Part shown: positions 17,094-25,861 of the stretch, in pieces | Layout: the number at the start of each line of letters is the position of its first letter | Numbering within the stretch: position 1 is the first letter of the stretch | Source of the DNA: Bradyrhizobium campsiandrae | Lineage (GTDB): Bacteria > Pseudomonadota > Alphaproteobacteria > Rhizobiales > Xanthobacteraceae | Direction: 5' to 3' | Length of the DNA stretch: 64,000 nt | Assembly (NCBI RefSeq): GCF_014529705.1 | Contig: NZ_JAANIH010000041.1 | Coordinates: forward strand, 1-64,000 | Program-made: the position numbers and the translations under genes | Notes under the pieces: model-generated | What the model saw: the letters and a program-made list of their open reading frames with translations, nothing else | Database searches by the model: none | What the model was told of the DNA's origin: nothing

Positions 17094-18120
17094 TGGCGGC
17101 CTCCACCTTCGGCCTCTCGATCAGCTGGCTGAGCAGATCAGGCGAGACGTTGAGCTGACCGATCTTCTCGGCCTTTTCGGCGATGCCGGAGAAGGCCTGC
17201 GCAATCAGCTGGCCCGGCTGCATGCCGGCGGCGGCCAAAGCCTGGATCACGCGGGTATCGACACCCTCGAAGATCTTCATCAGCGCGCCAACGCGATAGG
17301 CCTCGGCGTCGGCCAGCGTGCGGGTGTTCTCGGCGTTGAGGCCGACGAAATCCTTGCGCTTACCCTCCAGCACGATATCAGCGGCCATGCCGGCCTGACG
17401 CAGCTCGTTGCGCTTGGCGGCCACGCTCGCCTCGGCGTCCATCTGGGTCTCGCGGATCGACCGCTTCTTCTGCTCGACAGCGATCTCTGTGTCGAGCTCG
17501 CTCTCGCGAATGGCGCGCTCCTGCTCGACGGCGAAATTGCGCCGCGCGAAGATCGCTTCGTCCGCGTTCTTCAAGATCGCCTCGCGCGCCTGCGCCTCCA
17601 GGGCCTTGGCGGTGTCAGGCGTGGGCTTGATGCCGCGGATCGAGACGCCGAGGATTTCCAGGCCAAGCGCTTCGATGTCGGCGCGGCCGCGCAAGCCGCC
17701 GGCGATGATGTCGGCGATGCGGTCGGAAGCCTGCAGCGCCTCTTTCAGCGTCAGCTCCTTGATGGCCTGCTGCGCCAGCACCTCGACCGTGCCGAGAATG
17801 CGCTCCGGCAGCTTCTCCGGATCGTCGCTCTCATAGGTCTTGCCGTCGCCCTTCAGGGTGAAGTTGAGCATCGAGGCCGCCTTCTTCGGCTCGCTGACGC
17901 GATAGGTGACCTGGCCCTGCACGGTCAGCGTCTGAAAGTCGCGTGCGATCAATGGGAAGATGAAGGAGGCGTCGCGGCTGCCGACGGGCACGGCAACGAG
18001 CGTGGTCACCGGCGCGTAGTAGAGCGCCGAGAGGCCGGTGCCCTCGGCGACAATGGCGCCGGCGCGATATTTCATCAGATAGGTGGTGGGCTGGGCCTTG
18101 ATAAATCGGATGCCGAACAT
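17077..18120 (-). CDS. SPFH/band-7 domain protein
   Basis: From the ATG at 18120, which follows a perfect AGGAGG, the protein has 347 residues. It starts MFGIRFIKAQPTTYLMKYRAG, then shows an SPFH/band-7 domain to about residue 190 and a charged coiled-coil region (about 190-290) rich in Glu, Arg and Ala. It ends in a flotillin-like AEAYRVGALMKIFEGVDTRVIQALAAAGMQPGQLIAQAF. There is no clear N-terminal membrane helix. Band-7 proteins make large ring or cage assemblies at membranes. Divergence from an NrtR-like NAD-responsive regulator and coupling to a NAD-kinase-fold gene suggest a role linked to pyridine nucleotides; the actual activity is unknown. Confidence 0.82.
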   Translation of the reverse strand: MFGIRFIKAQPTTYLMKYRAGAIVAEGTGLSALYYAPVTTLVAVPVGSRDASFIFPLIARDFQTLTVQGQVTYRVSEPKKAASMLNFTLKGDGKTYESDDPEKLPERILGTVEVLAQQAIKELTLKEALQASDRIADIIAGGLRGRADIEALGLEILGVSIRGIKPTPDTAKALEAQAREAILKNADEAIFARRNFAVEQERAIRESELDTEIAVEQKKRSIRETQMDAEASVAAKRNELRQAGMAADIVLEGKRKDFVGLNAENTRTLADAEAYRVGALMKIFEGVDTRVIQALAAAGMQPGQLIAQAFSGIAEKAEKIGQLNVSPDLLSQLIERPKVEAANARRQ

Positions 18121-18140
18121 GGCTTGCCTCCTGTGGCTAT

Positions 18141-18182
18141 AAGTTGGTCTGGGCAACTAAGTAAGTTGGACTGTACAACTAA
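18141..18182. promoter_or_regulatory. Twin palindromic operators, probably for the NrtR-like regulator
   Basis: Two copies of AAGTTG-N7-CAACTAA lie side by side: arms 18142-18146/18154-18158 and 18164-18168/18176-18180. Each is an inverted repeat AGTTG/CAACT, and the centres (18150 and 18172) are 22 bp apart, about two helical turns, so bound dimers would face the same side. They sit in the 99-bp gap between the divergent SPFH and nrtR-like genes and would overlap promoters for both. A candidate minus-strand -10 box (TTATAG) touches the first site. Assignment to NrtR is by position only. Confidence 0.75.
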
Positions 18183-18219
18183 CTATGCTAGTGTCAAGGC
18201 CGAACAGGGGAGGTTGCCG

Positions 18220-18960
18220 ATGGCGGGTAAGGACCGCGCCCAGGAATCTGGACAAGGACTTGGAAAGTCAGGGCATTTGGACTTCCCGCGTCCGCTGACC
18301 ACGGTCGACGTCGTGATCTTTTCGATTTCTGGCGACAAGCTTCAGGTGCTGCTGGTGCAGCGTCCGGCCGGCGAGGGCGAGCCGTTTCCGCTTCTCCTGG
18401 CGCTGCCGGGCGGCTTCGTCGACGTTGCGAAGGACCGTGATCTGGCGGCCTGCGCGGCGCGCAAGCTCAAGGAGAAGACCGGCGTCACCAGCCCCTATCT
18501 GGAGCAGCTCGGAAGCTGGGGCAGCGCGTCGCGCGACCCGCGCGGCTGGTCGGCGACACACGCCTATTTCGCGCTGATTCCGGCGGAGGCAAGCGTGCTC
18601 ACGCCAGATGCGCGCTGGTGTCCGATCCACGGCGGAAGGCTGAAGGAGAAGCTCGCCTTCGATCACGGTGACATCCTGGCAAGCGCGATCCAGCGCTTGC
18701 GCAACAAGGTGGAGTACACCTCGCTGCCCGCTTACCTGATGCCCGCGGAATTCACGCTGCCGGATTTGCAGCGCGTCTACGAGATCGTGCTCGACCGTCC
18801 GCTGGAGAAGAGCGCCTTCCGCACAAGGATCCTGTCGGCCGACATGATCGAGCCGGTCGCAAAGATGCGGCGCGGCCCGAACCGCCCGGCACAGCTCTAT
18901 CGCCTGAAGAAGAGCAGCGAGCCCGTCTATTTCGTGCGGACATTCAATCCGCCGGAGTGA
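18220..18960 (+). CDS. nrtR: NrtR-like Nudix-family transcriptional regulator
   Basis: The ATG at 18220 follows GGGGAGG and gives 246 residues. An N-terminal Nudix domain covers about 25-160 and a winged-helix domain about 165-240, the architecture of NrtR, which senses ADP-ribose and represses NAD-metabolism genes. The Nudix box is degenerate: the region 64-88 reads GGFVDVAKDRDLAACAARKLKEKTG, where the catalytic REUxEE core is RKLKEK, so hydrolysis is unlikely and ligand sensing likely. The C-terminal RTRILSADMIEPV...RPAQLYRL segment fits the NrtR DNA-binding end. Two palindromes lie directly upstream. The gene is divergent from the SPFH/NAD-kinase-like pair, its probable target. Confidence 0.85.
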   Translation: MAGKDRAQESGQGLGKSGHLDFPRPLTTVDVVIFSISGDKLQVLLVQRPAGEGEPFPLLLALPGGFVDVAKDRDLAACAARKLKEKTGVTSPYLEQLGSWGSASRDPRGWSATHAYFALIPAEASVLTPDARWCPIHGGRLKEKLAFDHGDILASAIQRLRNKVEYTSLPAYLMPAEFTLPDLQRVYEIVLDRPLEKSAFRTRILSADMIEPVAKMRRGPNRPAQLYRLKKSSEPVYFVRTFNPPE

Positions 18961-19186
18961 TGAGCGTTCGGGCGCTCCGGACGCTGGAATAACATCATGT
19001 TAGGTTTATCGCATAACTGGGTAATTGTGTTAGCCCGGCGGAAGCCTAAAGTCGCGTCAATCAAATACCTATCGGCAGCGACGTACGCTTGCGGAAAGTC
19101 CGCACCGCGCGCGGAGAGGGCTGCCCCATTTCTCCAAGAAGCCCCGCCAGGGGACGCCAAAAAAACCAGTTCGGAGGACTCCCAGG

Positions 19187-20575
19187 ATGACCGGAATCCA
19201 TCAGTCGAGCCAGTCGAGGAAGGCCGCTGCGAGCGGCTGGATCGGGTCGGCGCTCGAATATTATGACTTCTTCATCTACGCGACCGCCGCCTCGCTGATC
19301 TTCCCGCAAATCTTCTTCCCGTCGAACAATCCCACGGTCGCCATCGTCGCGTCGCTGGCAACCTATGGCGTCGGCTATGTGGCCCGGCCGATCGGCGCCT
19401 TCGTGCTCGGGCATTGGGGCGATACCCATGGCCGCAAGACCGTTCTCATCGTCTGCATGTTCCTGATGGGCCTCTCGACCATGGCGGTCGGCATCCTGCC
19501 GACCTATCACCAAGTCGGCATCCTCGCGCCGATCCTGCTCGTCATCCTGCGCCTGATCCAGGGTTTTGCCGTGGCCGGTGAAATCTCCGGCGCCAGCTCG
19601 ATGATCCTGGAGCACGCGCCGTTCGGTCGGCGCGGTTTCTATGCGAGCTTCGCCCTTCAGGGCGTGCAGGCCGGACAGATTTTGGCGGCCGCGGTCTTCC
19701 TGCCACTGGCCGCCTACATGCCGGCCGAGGCCTTCAACAGCTGGGGCTGGCGGATTCCGTTCCTGCTCAGCTTCTTCGTCATCGTTGCCGGCTACATCAT
19801 CCGCCGCGAAGTCGAGGAGACACCAGCCTTTGCCCGCGAGGGCGAGCGCGGAGAAACGCCGCGGGCGCCGATCGTCCAGGCCATCAAGCTGAGCTGGCCC
19901 GACATGCTCAGGGTCATCTGCATGGCTTTGATGAACGTCATCCCGGTGGTTGCCACCATCTTCGGCGCTGCCTACGCGGTGCAGCCGGCCTACGGCATCG
20001 GTTTTGCCAAGGACGTCTATCTGTGGATCCCGGTGCTCGGAAACATGCTCGCCGTGTTCGTCATTCCCTTCGTCGGCCATCTCTCCGACAAGGTCGGTCG
20101 CAAGCCGCCGATCATCGTCGGCGCGCTGCTCTCGGGTCTGCTCGCGTTCGGCTATCTCTATGCCATCAGCATCAGGAACGTACCGCTGGCGATCCTGCTG
20201 TCGCTCTTGATGTGGGGCGTCGTCTATCAGGGCTATAACGCGATCTTCCCGAGCTTCTATCCGGAGCTGTTTCCGACCCGCACCCGCGTCTCGGCGATGG
20301 CGATCTCGCAGAACATCGGCACCACCATCACCGCGTTGCTCCCCGCGCTGTTTGCGACGGTGGCGCCTCCCGGCTCGGCCAACATTCCCCTGACGGTGGG
20401 GGCAATCGCCTTCGGCATCACCGTCATCGCGGCGCTGGCGGCGGTCACGGCCCGGGAAACCTACCGGATCAGCATCGACGATCTCGGTAATCCCCAGGCC
20501 GTTCCAATCCCTCGGGCCGACTATGATCGGCAGCGGACGGAGGCGGCGACCGGTGCGGCCGCAATTCAGACCTGA
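19187..20575 (+). CDS. MFS transporter, metabolite:H+ symporter (MHS) family
   Basis: The 462 residues begin with the MHS signature GWIGSALEYYDFFIYATAASLIFP. Motif A follows (GHWGDTHGRKTVL) with ILRLIQGFAVAGEISGASSMILEHAP, and later GHLSDKVGRKPPII, giving twelve helices. MHS proteins take up carboxylates and zwitterions such as shikimate, alpha-ketoglutarate, proline or betaine by proton symport. The start ATG follows GGAGGACTCCCAGG. A beta-keto acid cleavage enzyme gene follows 120 bases downstream on the same strand, so the substrate may be precursor to a beta-keto acid. Confidence 0.88.
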   Translation: MTGIHQSSQSRKAAASGWIGSALEYYDFFIYATAASLIFPQIFFPSNNPTVAIVASLATYGVGYVARPIGAFVLGHWGDTHGRKTVLIVCMFLMGLSTMAVGILPTYHQVGILAPILLVILRLIQGFAVAGEISGASSMILEHAPFGRRGFYASFALQGVQAGQILAAAVFLPLAAYMPAEAFNSWGWRIPFLLSFFVIVAGYIIRREVEETPAFAREGERGETPRAPIVQAIKLSWPDMLRVICMALMNVIPVVATIFGAAYAVQPAYGIGFAKDVYLWIPVLGNMLAVFVIPFVGHLSDKVGRKPPIIVGALLSGLLAFGYLYAISIRNVPLAILLSLLMWGVVYQGYNAIFPSFYPELFPTRTRVSAMAISQNIGTTITALLPALFATVAPPGSANIPLTVGAIAFGITVIAALAAVTARETYRISIDDLGNPQAVPIPRADYDRQRTEAATGAAAIQT

Positions 20576-20695
20576 CAAAGGCGCAAGGAGGCCATGCCGT
20601 TGCGATCGATGATTTGCAACAGCATGGCTCCGCGCGTTACGTCATCGCCTATTCGAACTCCGTGCGCGTGAGCGCGATCATCATGAGGCCGCCAG

Positions 20696-21523
20696 ATGAA
20701 CCCCGTCGTCGTCGCCGTCGCCATCACCGGCTCCGTTCCGCGCAAGAAGGACAATCCCGCGGTGCCGATCCTGCCGGCCGAGCAGATCGAATCGACGCAC
20801 CAGGCTTTCGAGGCCGGCGCCACGCTGGCGCATATCCATGTTCGCAACGATGACGAGACGCCGTCCTCCGATCCGGAGCGCTTCGCGCTGGTGCAGGAGG
20901 GGATCCGCAAGCATTGTCCCGGCATGATCGTGCAGTTCTCGACCGGCGGGCGTGGCCGCGATCCCTCGGCGCGCGGGTCATCGCTCTATCTGAGGCCCGA
21001 CATGGCCTCGCTGTCCACGGGGTCGGTGAACTTTCCGACCATTGTCTACGAGAACAGCGCCGCTTTGGTAGAAACGCTTGCCACCGGCATGAAGGCCAAT
21101 GGCGTCCGGCCGGAAATCGAGATCTTCGATCTGTCGCATCTGCACGGCGCCCGGCGCCTGATCGAGGCCGGGCTGATCGATGCGCGTCCCCACGTGCAAT
21201 TCGTCATGGGCGTCAAGAACGCGATGCCGGCCGACGAGCATGTGCTCGACATCCTCTTGGCAGAGCTGCGGCGCCTGATGCCGCAAGCGACCTGGACCGC
21301 GGCCGGGATCGGACGCCACCAGGCAGAGGTCATGGGCTGGGCCCTGGCGCGCGGTGCCGATGCGGTTCGCACCGGCCTAGAGGACAATATCAGGATCGAC
21401 AAGACGCGCCTCGCCGCCAGCAATGCCGAGCTCGTCAGCATCGCCTGTGCAGCCGTCACGCGCCACGGCCGGCGTGTGGCGACCGCGGCCGAGGCGCGGT
21501 CCCTGCTCGGGCTTATCAGGTAG
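20696..21523 (+). CDS. Beta-keto acid cleavage enzyme (BKACE, formerly DUF849)
   Basis: The 275 residues form a TIM-barrel protein of the BKACE family. Visible marks are AVAITGSVPRKKDNPAVP at the N-terminus, the zinc-binding HIHVRND, TGGRGRDPSARGSSL, DMASLSTGSVNFP, EIEIFDLSHLHGARRL and TWTAAGIGRHQAEVMGWALARGADAVRTGLEDNI. BKACEs condense a beta-keto acid with acetyl-CoA to give acetoacetate and a new acyl-CoA, for example in carnitine or lysine degradation. The upstream MHS transporter may supply the substrate. Active-site residues that set specificity cannot be read without a structure-based alignment. Confidence 0.88.
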   Translation: MNPVVVAVAITGSVPRKKDNPAVPILPAEQIESTHQAFEAGATLAHIHVRNDDETPSSDPERFALVQEGIRKHCPGMIVQFSTGGRGRDPSARGSSLYLRPDMASLSTGSVNFPTIVYENSAALVETLATGMKANGVRPEIEIFDLSHLHGARRLIEAGLIDARPHVQFVMGVKNAMPADEHVLDILLAELRRLMPQATWTAAGIGRHQAEVMGWALARGADAVRTGLEDNIRIDKTRLAASNAELVSIACAAVTRHGRRVATAAEARSLLGLIR

Positions 21524-21668
21524 GTAGGGGGCGACCGTCCCTGACATTGGCCTGACATGCTTCTGGCCGCCTTCTGCCATTCGGCGGCCGGCGTTCCCGT
21601 GCGCCGAGTCTGCGGGTAAGACGGGTTCACAGGCGTGATCGGCGCCTGCCGGGCAGGCGACGACTGGA

Positions 21669-22874
21669 ATGCGGTTCTTGAAATCTGACAGCAGGCTCAT
21701 CGGGGTCCTGCTGGTGCTTGCAATCACCCAACTCATCGGATGGGGTACGATCGGCCTGCCGGCCGTGGTCGGCCGCGATCTCGGGGCCGATCTCGGCATG
21801 AGCCTGCCGGCGGTGTTCTCGGGTAGCTCGGTCCTCTACGTCACCATGGGCCTGTGCGCGCCCTGGCTCGCCAAGGCCTTTGCGCGGCACGGCGCGCGCA
21901 AGGTGATGATGGTCGGCACCGTCGTCTCTGTGCCCGGCTATGTCGTGCTGTTCTTCGCGCGCGAGCCGATGCTCTATTTTGCCGGCTGGATCATCCTCGG
22001 CATGGGCGGCAGCGCCACCTTGTCGACCGGCGCCTACATCATGCTCAACGAGGTCGCGGGGCGGGGCGCCAAGAATGCCATCGGCGCGCTGATGCTGGTG
22101 ACCGGCCTCTCCAGCAGCATCTTCTGGCCGACCACCTCGTTCCTCAGCTTCTGGCTCGGCTGGCGCGGCACCTGTCTGGTCTATGCGGCGATGATGCTGG
22201 CCATCAACCTTCCGCTTTATGCGTTTGTCGCGCCGCGCCGCAAGATCGCCGCTGACGATGGTGGCGAGGCCATCAAGGCTGCGCCGCCGCCTGCGATTCC
22301 AAAAAGCACCTTCGGTCTCGTCGTCTGCGTGATCACGATGAATGCCTTCGTCAATTTCGGCATCAGCGCCATCCTGCTCGAGCTGTTGCGAGCGGAGGGC
22401 CTTGCGCCCGCGCAGGCGCTTGCATTCGGCTCCATGCTCGGCGTGATCCAGGTCAGCGCCCGCGGCCTGGACCTTCTCGGCGGCGGTCGCTGGGATGGCA
22501 TCACCACCGGGATCGTGGCGGGCACGGCGCTTCCCGTCGCCATGATGCTGCTGATGCTGAGCGAGGGCGCGACCTGGGCGGTGGCGACCTTCATCCTGCT
22601 CTATGGCGCGGGCAGCGGCGCCATGGCGGTGGCGCGAGCGACGATCCCGCTCGTGTTCTACGACCAGGCCGAATTCGCCAAGGCGATGTCGATGATCGCA
22701 TTGCCGCTCAATCTCGCCTCCGCGATCTCGCCGCCGCTGCTCGCCGGCCTGCTCACCCAGTTCGGCAGCCGCGGCGCGCTTGGCCTGACGCTGGTGATTT
22801 CCTGTGCGACGGTGCTGATCCTGATGATGCTCGGGCGGCGACGTCCGCGATTGGCTGCGGTCGCCGCGACCTGA
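21669..22874 (+). CDS. MFS transporter
   Basis: The 401 residues have about twelve hydrophobic helices. Near the N-terminus is LLVLAITQLIGWGTIGLPAVVG, followed by a loop APWLAKAFARHGARKVMMVG that stands for motif A, and GMGGSATLSTGAYIML. No substrate-defining motif was recognised; the arrangement is that of the monocarboxylate/oxalate-type or YbfB-like MFS groups. It follows the BKACE gene by 145 bases on the same strand and precedes a CoA-transferase, so a carboxylate is a reasonable guess only. Confidence 0.75.
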   Translation: MRFLKSDSRLIGVLLVLAITQLIGWGTIGLPAVVGRDLGADLGMSLPAVFSGSSVLYVTMGLCAPWLAKAFARHGARKVMMVGTVVSVPGYVVLFFAREPMLYFAGWIILGMGGSATLSTGAYIMLNEVAGRGAKNAIGALMLVTGLSSSIFWPTTSFLSFWLGWRGTCLVYAAMMLAINLPLYAFVAPRRKIAADDGGEAIKAAPPPAIPKSTFGLVVCVITMNAFVNFGISAILLELLRAEGLAPAQALAFGSMLGVIQVSARGLDLLGGGRWDGITTGIVAGTALPVAMMLLMLSEGATWAVATFILLYGAGSGAMAVARATIPLVFYDQAEFAKAMSMIALPLNLASAISPPLLAGLLTQFGSRGALGLTLVISCATVLILMMLGRRRPRLAAVAAT

Positions 22875-23014
22875 GGTGTTATTCGCGGCGTGGAATTCGT
22901 CGCCGCGGGACTGCGTCAGCCGCCGGGGCAGGGATGGCCGTATGCCGCCAGTGCAGTGCTCGGGACACCAAAATGGTGTATCCGCAGGAAGCGCACGGCC
23001 TTGGGCACAGCGCC

Positions 23015-23038
23015 AAGATCCAGTTCAAGATCCAGTTC
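23015..23038 (+). repeat. Tandem duplication of a 12-bp unit
   Basis: AAGATCCAGTTC occurs twice head to tail, directly before the ribosome site of the CoA-transferase gene. It changes only the leader length. Confidence 0.8.
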
Positions 23039-23054
23039 CCCGGAGGAAATCGAC

Positions 23055-24284
23055 ATGTCGGCCCTGCCGCTCTCAGGCATCAAGATCCTTGACCTCACGC
23101 GCGTGCTCGCCGGGCCGCTGTCGGCCCAGATGCTGGGCGATCTCGGCGCCGAAGTGATCAAGATCGAGCGGCCCGGTACCGGCGATGACGCGCGCGCCTT
23201 CGGCCCGCCTTACCTGACCGATCCCGAGGGCAAGGCCAACAATAACAATTCGTTCTATCTCTGCGCCAACCGCAACAAGAAGTCGGTCACCGTCAACATC
23301 GCCAAGCCCGAGGGGCAGGCGATCATCCGTGAGCTCGCCAAGGACGCCGACGTGTTCATGGAGAACTACAAGGTCGGCGATCTCAAGCGCTACGGCCTCG
23401 ACTACGAGACCATCAAGGCGATCAACCCAAAAATCATCTATTGCTCGGTGACCGGTTTCGGCCAGACCGGGCCTTACGCGCCGCGCGCCGGCTATGACGC
23501 GATCCTCCAGGCCATGGGCGGCCTGATGAGCGTCACCGGCCATATCGACGGCGAACCCGGGGAGGGCCCGATGAAGGTCGGTCCCTCCATCGTCGATTAC
23601 ATGACCGGCATGAACGCCTCGATCGGGATTCTCTCGGCGCTCTACAATCGCGACGCCAATGGCGGCGTCGGGCAGCATCTCGACGTCTGCCTGTTCGACA
23701 CCGTGATCGCCTCGCTCAGCCACTGGCTGCAGATCTATCTCGTCAACGGCAAGATCCCGCCGCGCCGCGGCACCTGGGGCAATGGCGGCATGCCGGCCGG
23801 CGTCTTCCGCTGCACCGACGGCGAGCTGATGGTGGTGGTCGGCAATGACGGCCAGTTCCGGAAGACCTGCGCCGTGCTCGGTGCGCCGGAACTCGCCAGC
23901 GATCCGCGCTTCGTCAAGAACAACGACCGCGTCGTGCACGGCAAGGAGATCATGGCGATCTTCGCCGGCCTGTTCCTGAAGCAGCCGGTGGCCTATTGGC
24001 TGGAGAAGCTGGAGGAGGCCGGCGTGCCCTCGGGCCCGATCAACAATTTCGAGCAGGTGTTCTCCGATCCGCACGTGCAGTCCCGCGGCATGCGGGTGAA
24101 GGTCGACCATCCGTTCCAGCCCGACCTGTCGCTGATCCGCAACGCGCTGACCCTTTCGGAGACGCCGATCGAGACTTACCGCGCCCCGCCGCTGCTCGGC
24201 GAGCACACGCAGGAAGTGCTCGGCGGCAAGCTCGGCTATGATGCGGAGAAAATCGAGGCGCTGAAGCAGCAGGGGATCATCTAG
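23055..24284 (+). CDS. CaiB/BaiF (family III) CoA-transferase
   Basis: The ATG at 23055 follows CGGAGGAAATCGAC and yields 409 residues. The N-terminus LSGIKILDLTRVLAGPLSAQMLGDLGAEVIKIERPGTGDDAR is typical of family III CoA-transferases. The catalytic Asp is in the VDYMTGMNASIGILSAL segment, and the GGVGQHLDVCLFDTVIA and GPINNFEQVFSDPHVQSRGM motifs follow. Such enzymes move CoA between carboxylic acids. The gene sits upstream of RidA, a TetR regulator and an acyl-CoA dehydrogenase, so it probably activates a carboxylate for the acyl-CoA pathway of this region. Confidence 0.92.
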   Translation: MSALPLSGIKILDLTRVLAGPLSAQMLGDLGAEVIKIERPGTGDDARAFGPPYLTDPEGKANNNNSFYLCANRNKKSVTVNIAKPEGQAIIRELAKDADVFMENYKVGDLKRYGLDYETIKAINPKIIYCSVTGFGQTGPYAPRAGYDAILQAMGGLMSVTGHIDGEPGEGPMKVGPSIVDYMTGMNASIGILSALYNRDANGGVGQHLDVCLFDTVIASLSHWLQIYLVNGKIPPRRGTWGNGGMPAGVFRCTDGELMVVVGNDGQFRKTCAVLGAPELASDPRFVKNNDRVVHGKEIMAIFAGLFLKQPVAYWLEKLEEAGVPSGPINNFEQVFSDPHVQSRGMRVKVDHPFQPDLSLIRNALTLSETPIETYRAPPLLGEHTQEVLGGKLGYDAEKIEALKQQGII

Positions 24285-24465
24285 CGCTTTCCTTCTCGTC
24301 CGCGCGCGGGTCGGCCCGCCAGCATGTAACGGAAGCATGACGATCTCGCGGCCTTGCGCGAGGCTTGCGCGCAATCCCCAGATAATCCCGGTCCGTAGTC
24401 GCACAGGCTTCCGCTTCGCGTCCGACTCTGATTCGATCCCTCCACTTGCTCCGGGAGGGAAATGG

Positions 24466-24681
24466 ATGTCCTACACGATCGGGTTCCAGGCCAAGGACCA
24501 GAAGGCCATTCTGGCGACAGAGGCGGCAACGGCCAACCAGGCTGTCGCCATCATTGCCGCGCTGCGGCAAAGCGCCGAGGAAATCAAGTTCATCCGTTCG
24601 CCGCAGGAAGGCGACATGGGCATCGAGATGCTGCTGCTGCTCGCCAAGGAAGAGGCCGAGGAGATGCCGCACCGGGGCTGA
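24466..24681 (+). CDS. Small conserved hypothetical protein
   Basis: Seventy-one residues, MSYTIGFQAKDQKAILATEAAT..., start at the ATG after CCGGGAGGG. The text alternates a beta-strand-like start, an Ala-rich helix (EAATANQAVAIIAALRQSAEE) and an acidic C-terminal helix (LLLLAKEEAEEMPH). No domain recognised, no signal or membrane segment. An earlier in-frame start 43 codons upstream exists but its sequence looks non-coding. It sits alone between the CoA-transferase and ridA genes. Confidence 0.6.
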   Translation: MSYTIGFQAKDQKAILATEAATANQAVAIIAALRQSAEEIKFIRSPQEGDMGIEMLLLLAKEEAEEMPHRG

Positions 24682-24774
24682 CCCCCGCAACCACACTTCG
24701 AGCTCTGGCGAAACATGCCGGCTGCATAACGGCGTAGCCTGGCAGCCGTCCCGCTTGAACCGAAGGAGTGGCCC

Positions 24775-25167
24775 ATGAAACGCGAAGCGCTTCGCGTCGA
24801 ACCTGTCTCGACCTATCTCGATCGCTGGAAGGCGCCGGCTTCGCCCGTGACGCGCGCCGGCAACATGATCTTCGTCTCCGGCCTGCCGCCGTTCGATCCC
24901 GAGACGGGCGAGATCGCAGCGGTGCCGATCGAGCGCCAGAGCGAATTGATCATGGAGCAGTTGAAGCTGTGCCTTCACGCGGCCGGCGCCTCGCTCGACA
25001 ACGTCATGAAGTGCAACGTCTACTGCACCTCGGCCAAACACTTCCCCGTCTTCAACGCGATCTATGCGCGTTACTTTCCGGAACAGCCGCCGGCGCGGAT
25101 CTTCGTCTGCATCCCCGAATGGACCGGGCCTTTCGACATCGAGATCGACTGCATCGCGATGCTGTGA
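24775..25167 (+). CDS. RidA family protein (YjgF/YER057c/UK114)
   Basis: The 130 residues match the RidA fold: AGNMIFVSGLPPFDPETGEI, LCLHAAGASLDNVMKCNVYCTSAKHF, FNAIYARYFPEQPPAR (the conserved Arg) and the final EIDCIAML. RidA proteins deaminate reactive imines and enamines formed by amino-acid enzymes, usually as trimers in the cytoplasm. The PARIFV variant and N-terminal extension place it in a subgroup other than archetypal RidA, so the exact substrate is open. It is convergent with the TetR gene, with four bases between stops. Confidence 0.88.
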   Translation: MKREALRVEPVSTYLDRWKAPASPVTRAGNMIFVSGLPPFDPETGEIAAVPIERQSELIMEQLKLCLHAAGASLDNVMKCNVYCTSAKHFPVFNAIYARYFPEQPPARIFVCIPEWTGPFDIEIDCIAML

Positions 25168-25171
25168 ACCG

Positions 25172-25834
25172 CTATCGTGCCGCGAGCCGTGAGGGCGCCT
25201 TGGTCTCGGCCTTCGCCATCGTCAGCGCCATGGTCGCGACGCTGACGACGCGCGCGACCACGTCCTCGACGTCGTCGAGGTCGCATTGGCCTTCCGACAG
25301 CTTTGTCAGGCGCTCGCTTTCGCGGATGGTGTGGTGCGCCATGGCGAGCGCGAAGTTGAGTCCCCAATAGATGTCGACGTCGCTGCGGTCGGGCAGGGAA
25401 CGGCGCATCGCGCCGGCGAATTTCCGCAAATGATCGATCTCGCGGTTCTTGATGCGGCGGATCGGCGGCACGGATTCGATCGAGGCGCGGATCATGAAGC
25501 GCGCCGCGGTGGAACGCTGGTTTTCCGGCCCGAGGCATCCACGCAAGGTCGGCCCGACCAGCGCCCGCAGGATCACCTCGATCGGTGCGCGGCCGCCGCC
25601 TGCTTCCTCCGCGGCCTTCAACTCGCGCAGGCGCTCGCGGTTGGTCGCGATCGAGCGGGTCACGAATAATTCCGCGATCAGTTCGTCCTTCGAACCGAAA
25701 TGGTAGTTCACCGCGGCCAGATTGACGTTGGCCTCCGCGACGATGTCGCGCAGCGTGACGTCGCCGAAGCCGCGATCGGCATAGAGCCGTTCGGCGGCGG
25801 CGAGAATGGCAGACCTCGTATGATCGCTGGCCAT
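25172..25834 (-). CDS. TetR family transcriptional regulator
   Basis: The ATG at 25834 gives 220 residues. The N-terminal helix-turn-helix reads RSAILAAAERLYADRGFGDVTLRDIVAEANVNLAAVNYHFGSKDELIAELF (residues 7-57), a textbook TetR_N domain. The ligand domain contains LVGPTLRGCLGPENQRSTAARFMIRASIES and does not identify the effector. It is divergent from the acyl-CoA dehydrogenase gene, and a near-palindrome lies 28 bases upstream of its start, so it likely represses itself and the acyl-CoA genes with an acyl-CoA-like ligand. The frame extends further upstream but without a convincing start. Confidence 0.9.
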   Translation of the reverse strand: MASDHTRSAILAAAERLYADRGFGDVTLRDIVAEANVNLAAVNYHFGSKDELIAELFVTRSIATNRERLRELKAAEEAGGGRAPIEVILRALVGPTLRGCLGPENQRSTAARFMIRASIESVPPIRRIKNREIDHLRKFAGAMRRSLPDRSDVDIYWGLNFALAMAHHTIRESERLTKLSEGQCDLDDVEDVVARVVSVATMALTMAKAETKAPSRLAAR

Positions 25835-25861
25835 GGATGCCCTCAGGGGAGGGAGTTGCAA

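Noticed and set aside
17050..18219. A 390-codon upstream extension of the NrtR-like protein
   Set aside because: It would cover the SPFH gene antisense and the operator region. The Nudix-winged-helix protein is complete from the ATG at 18220, which has its own GGGGAGG.
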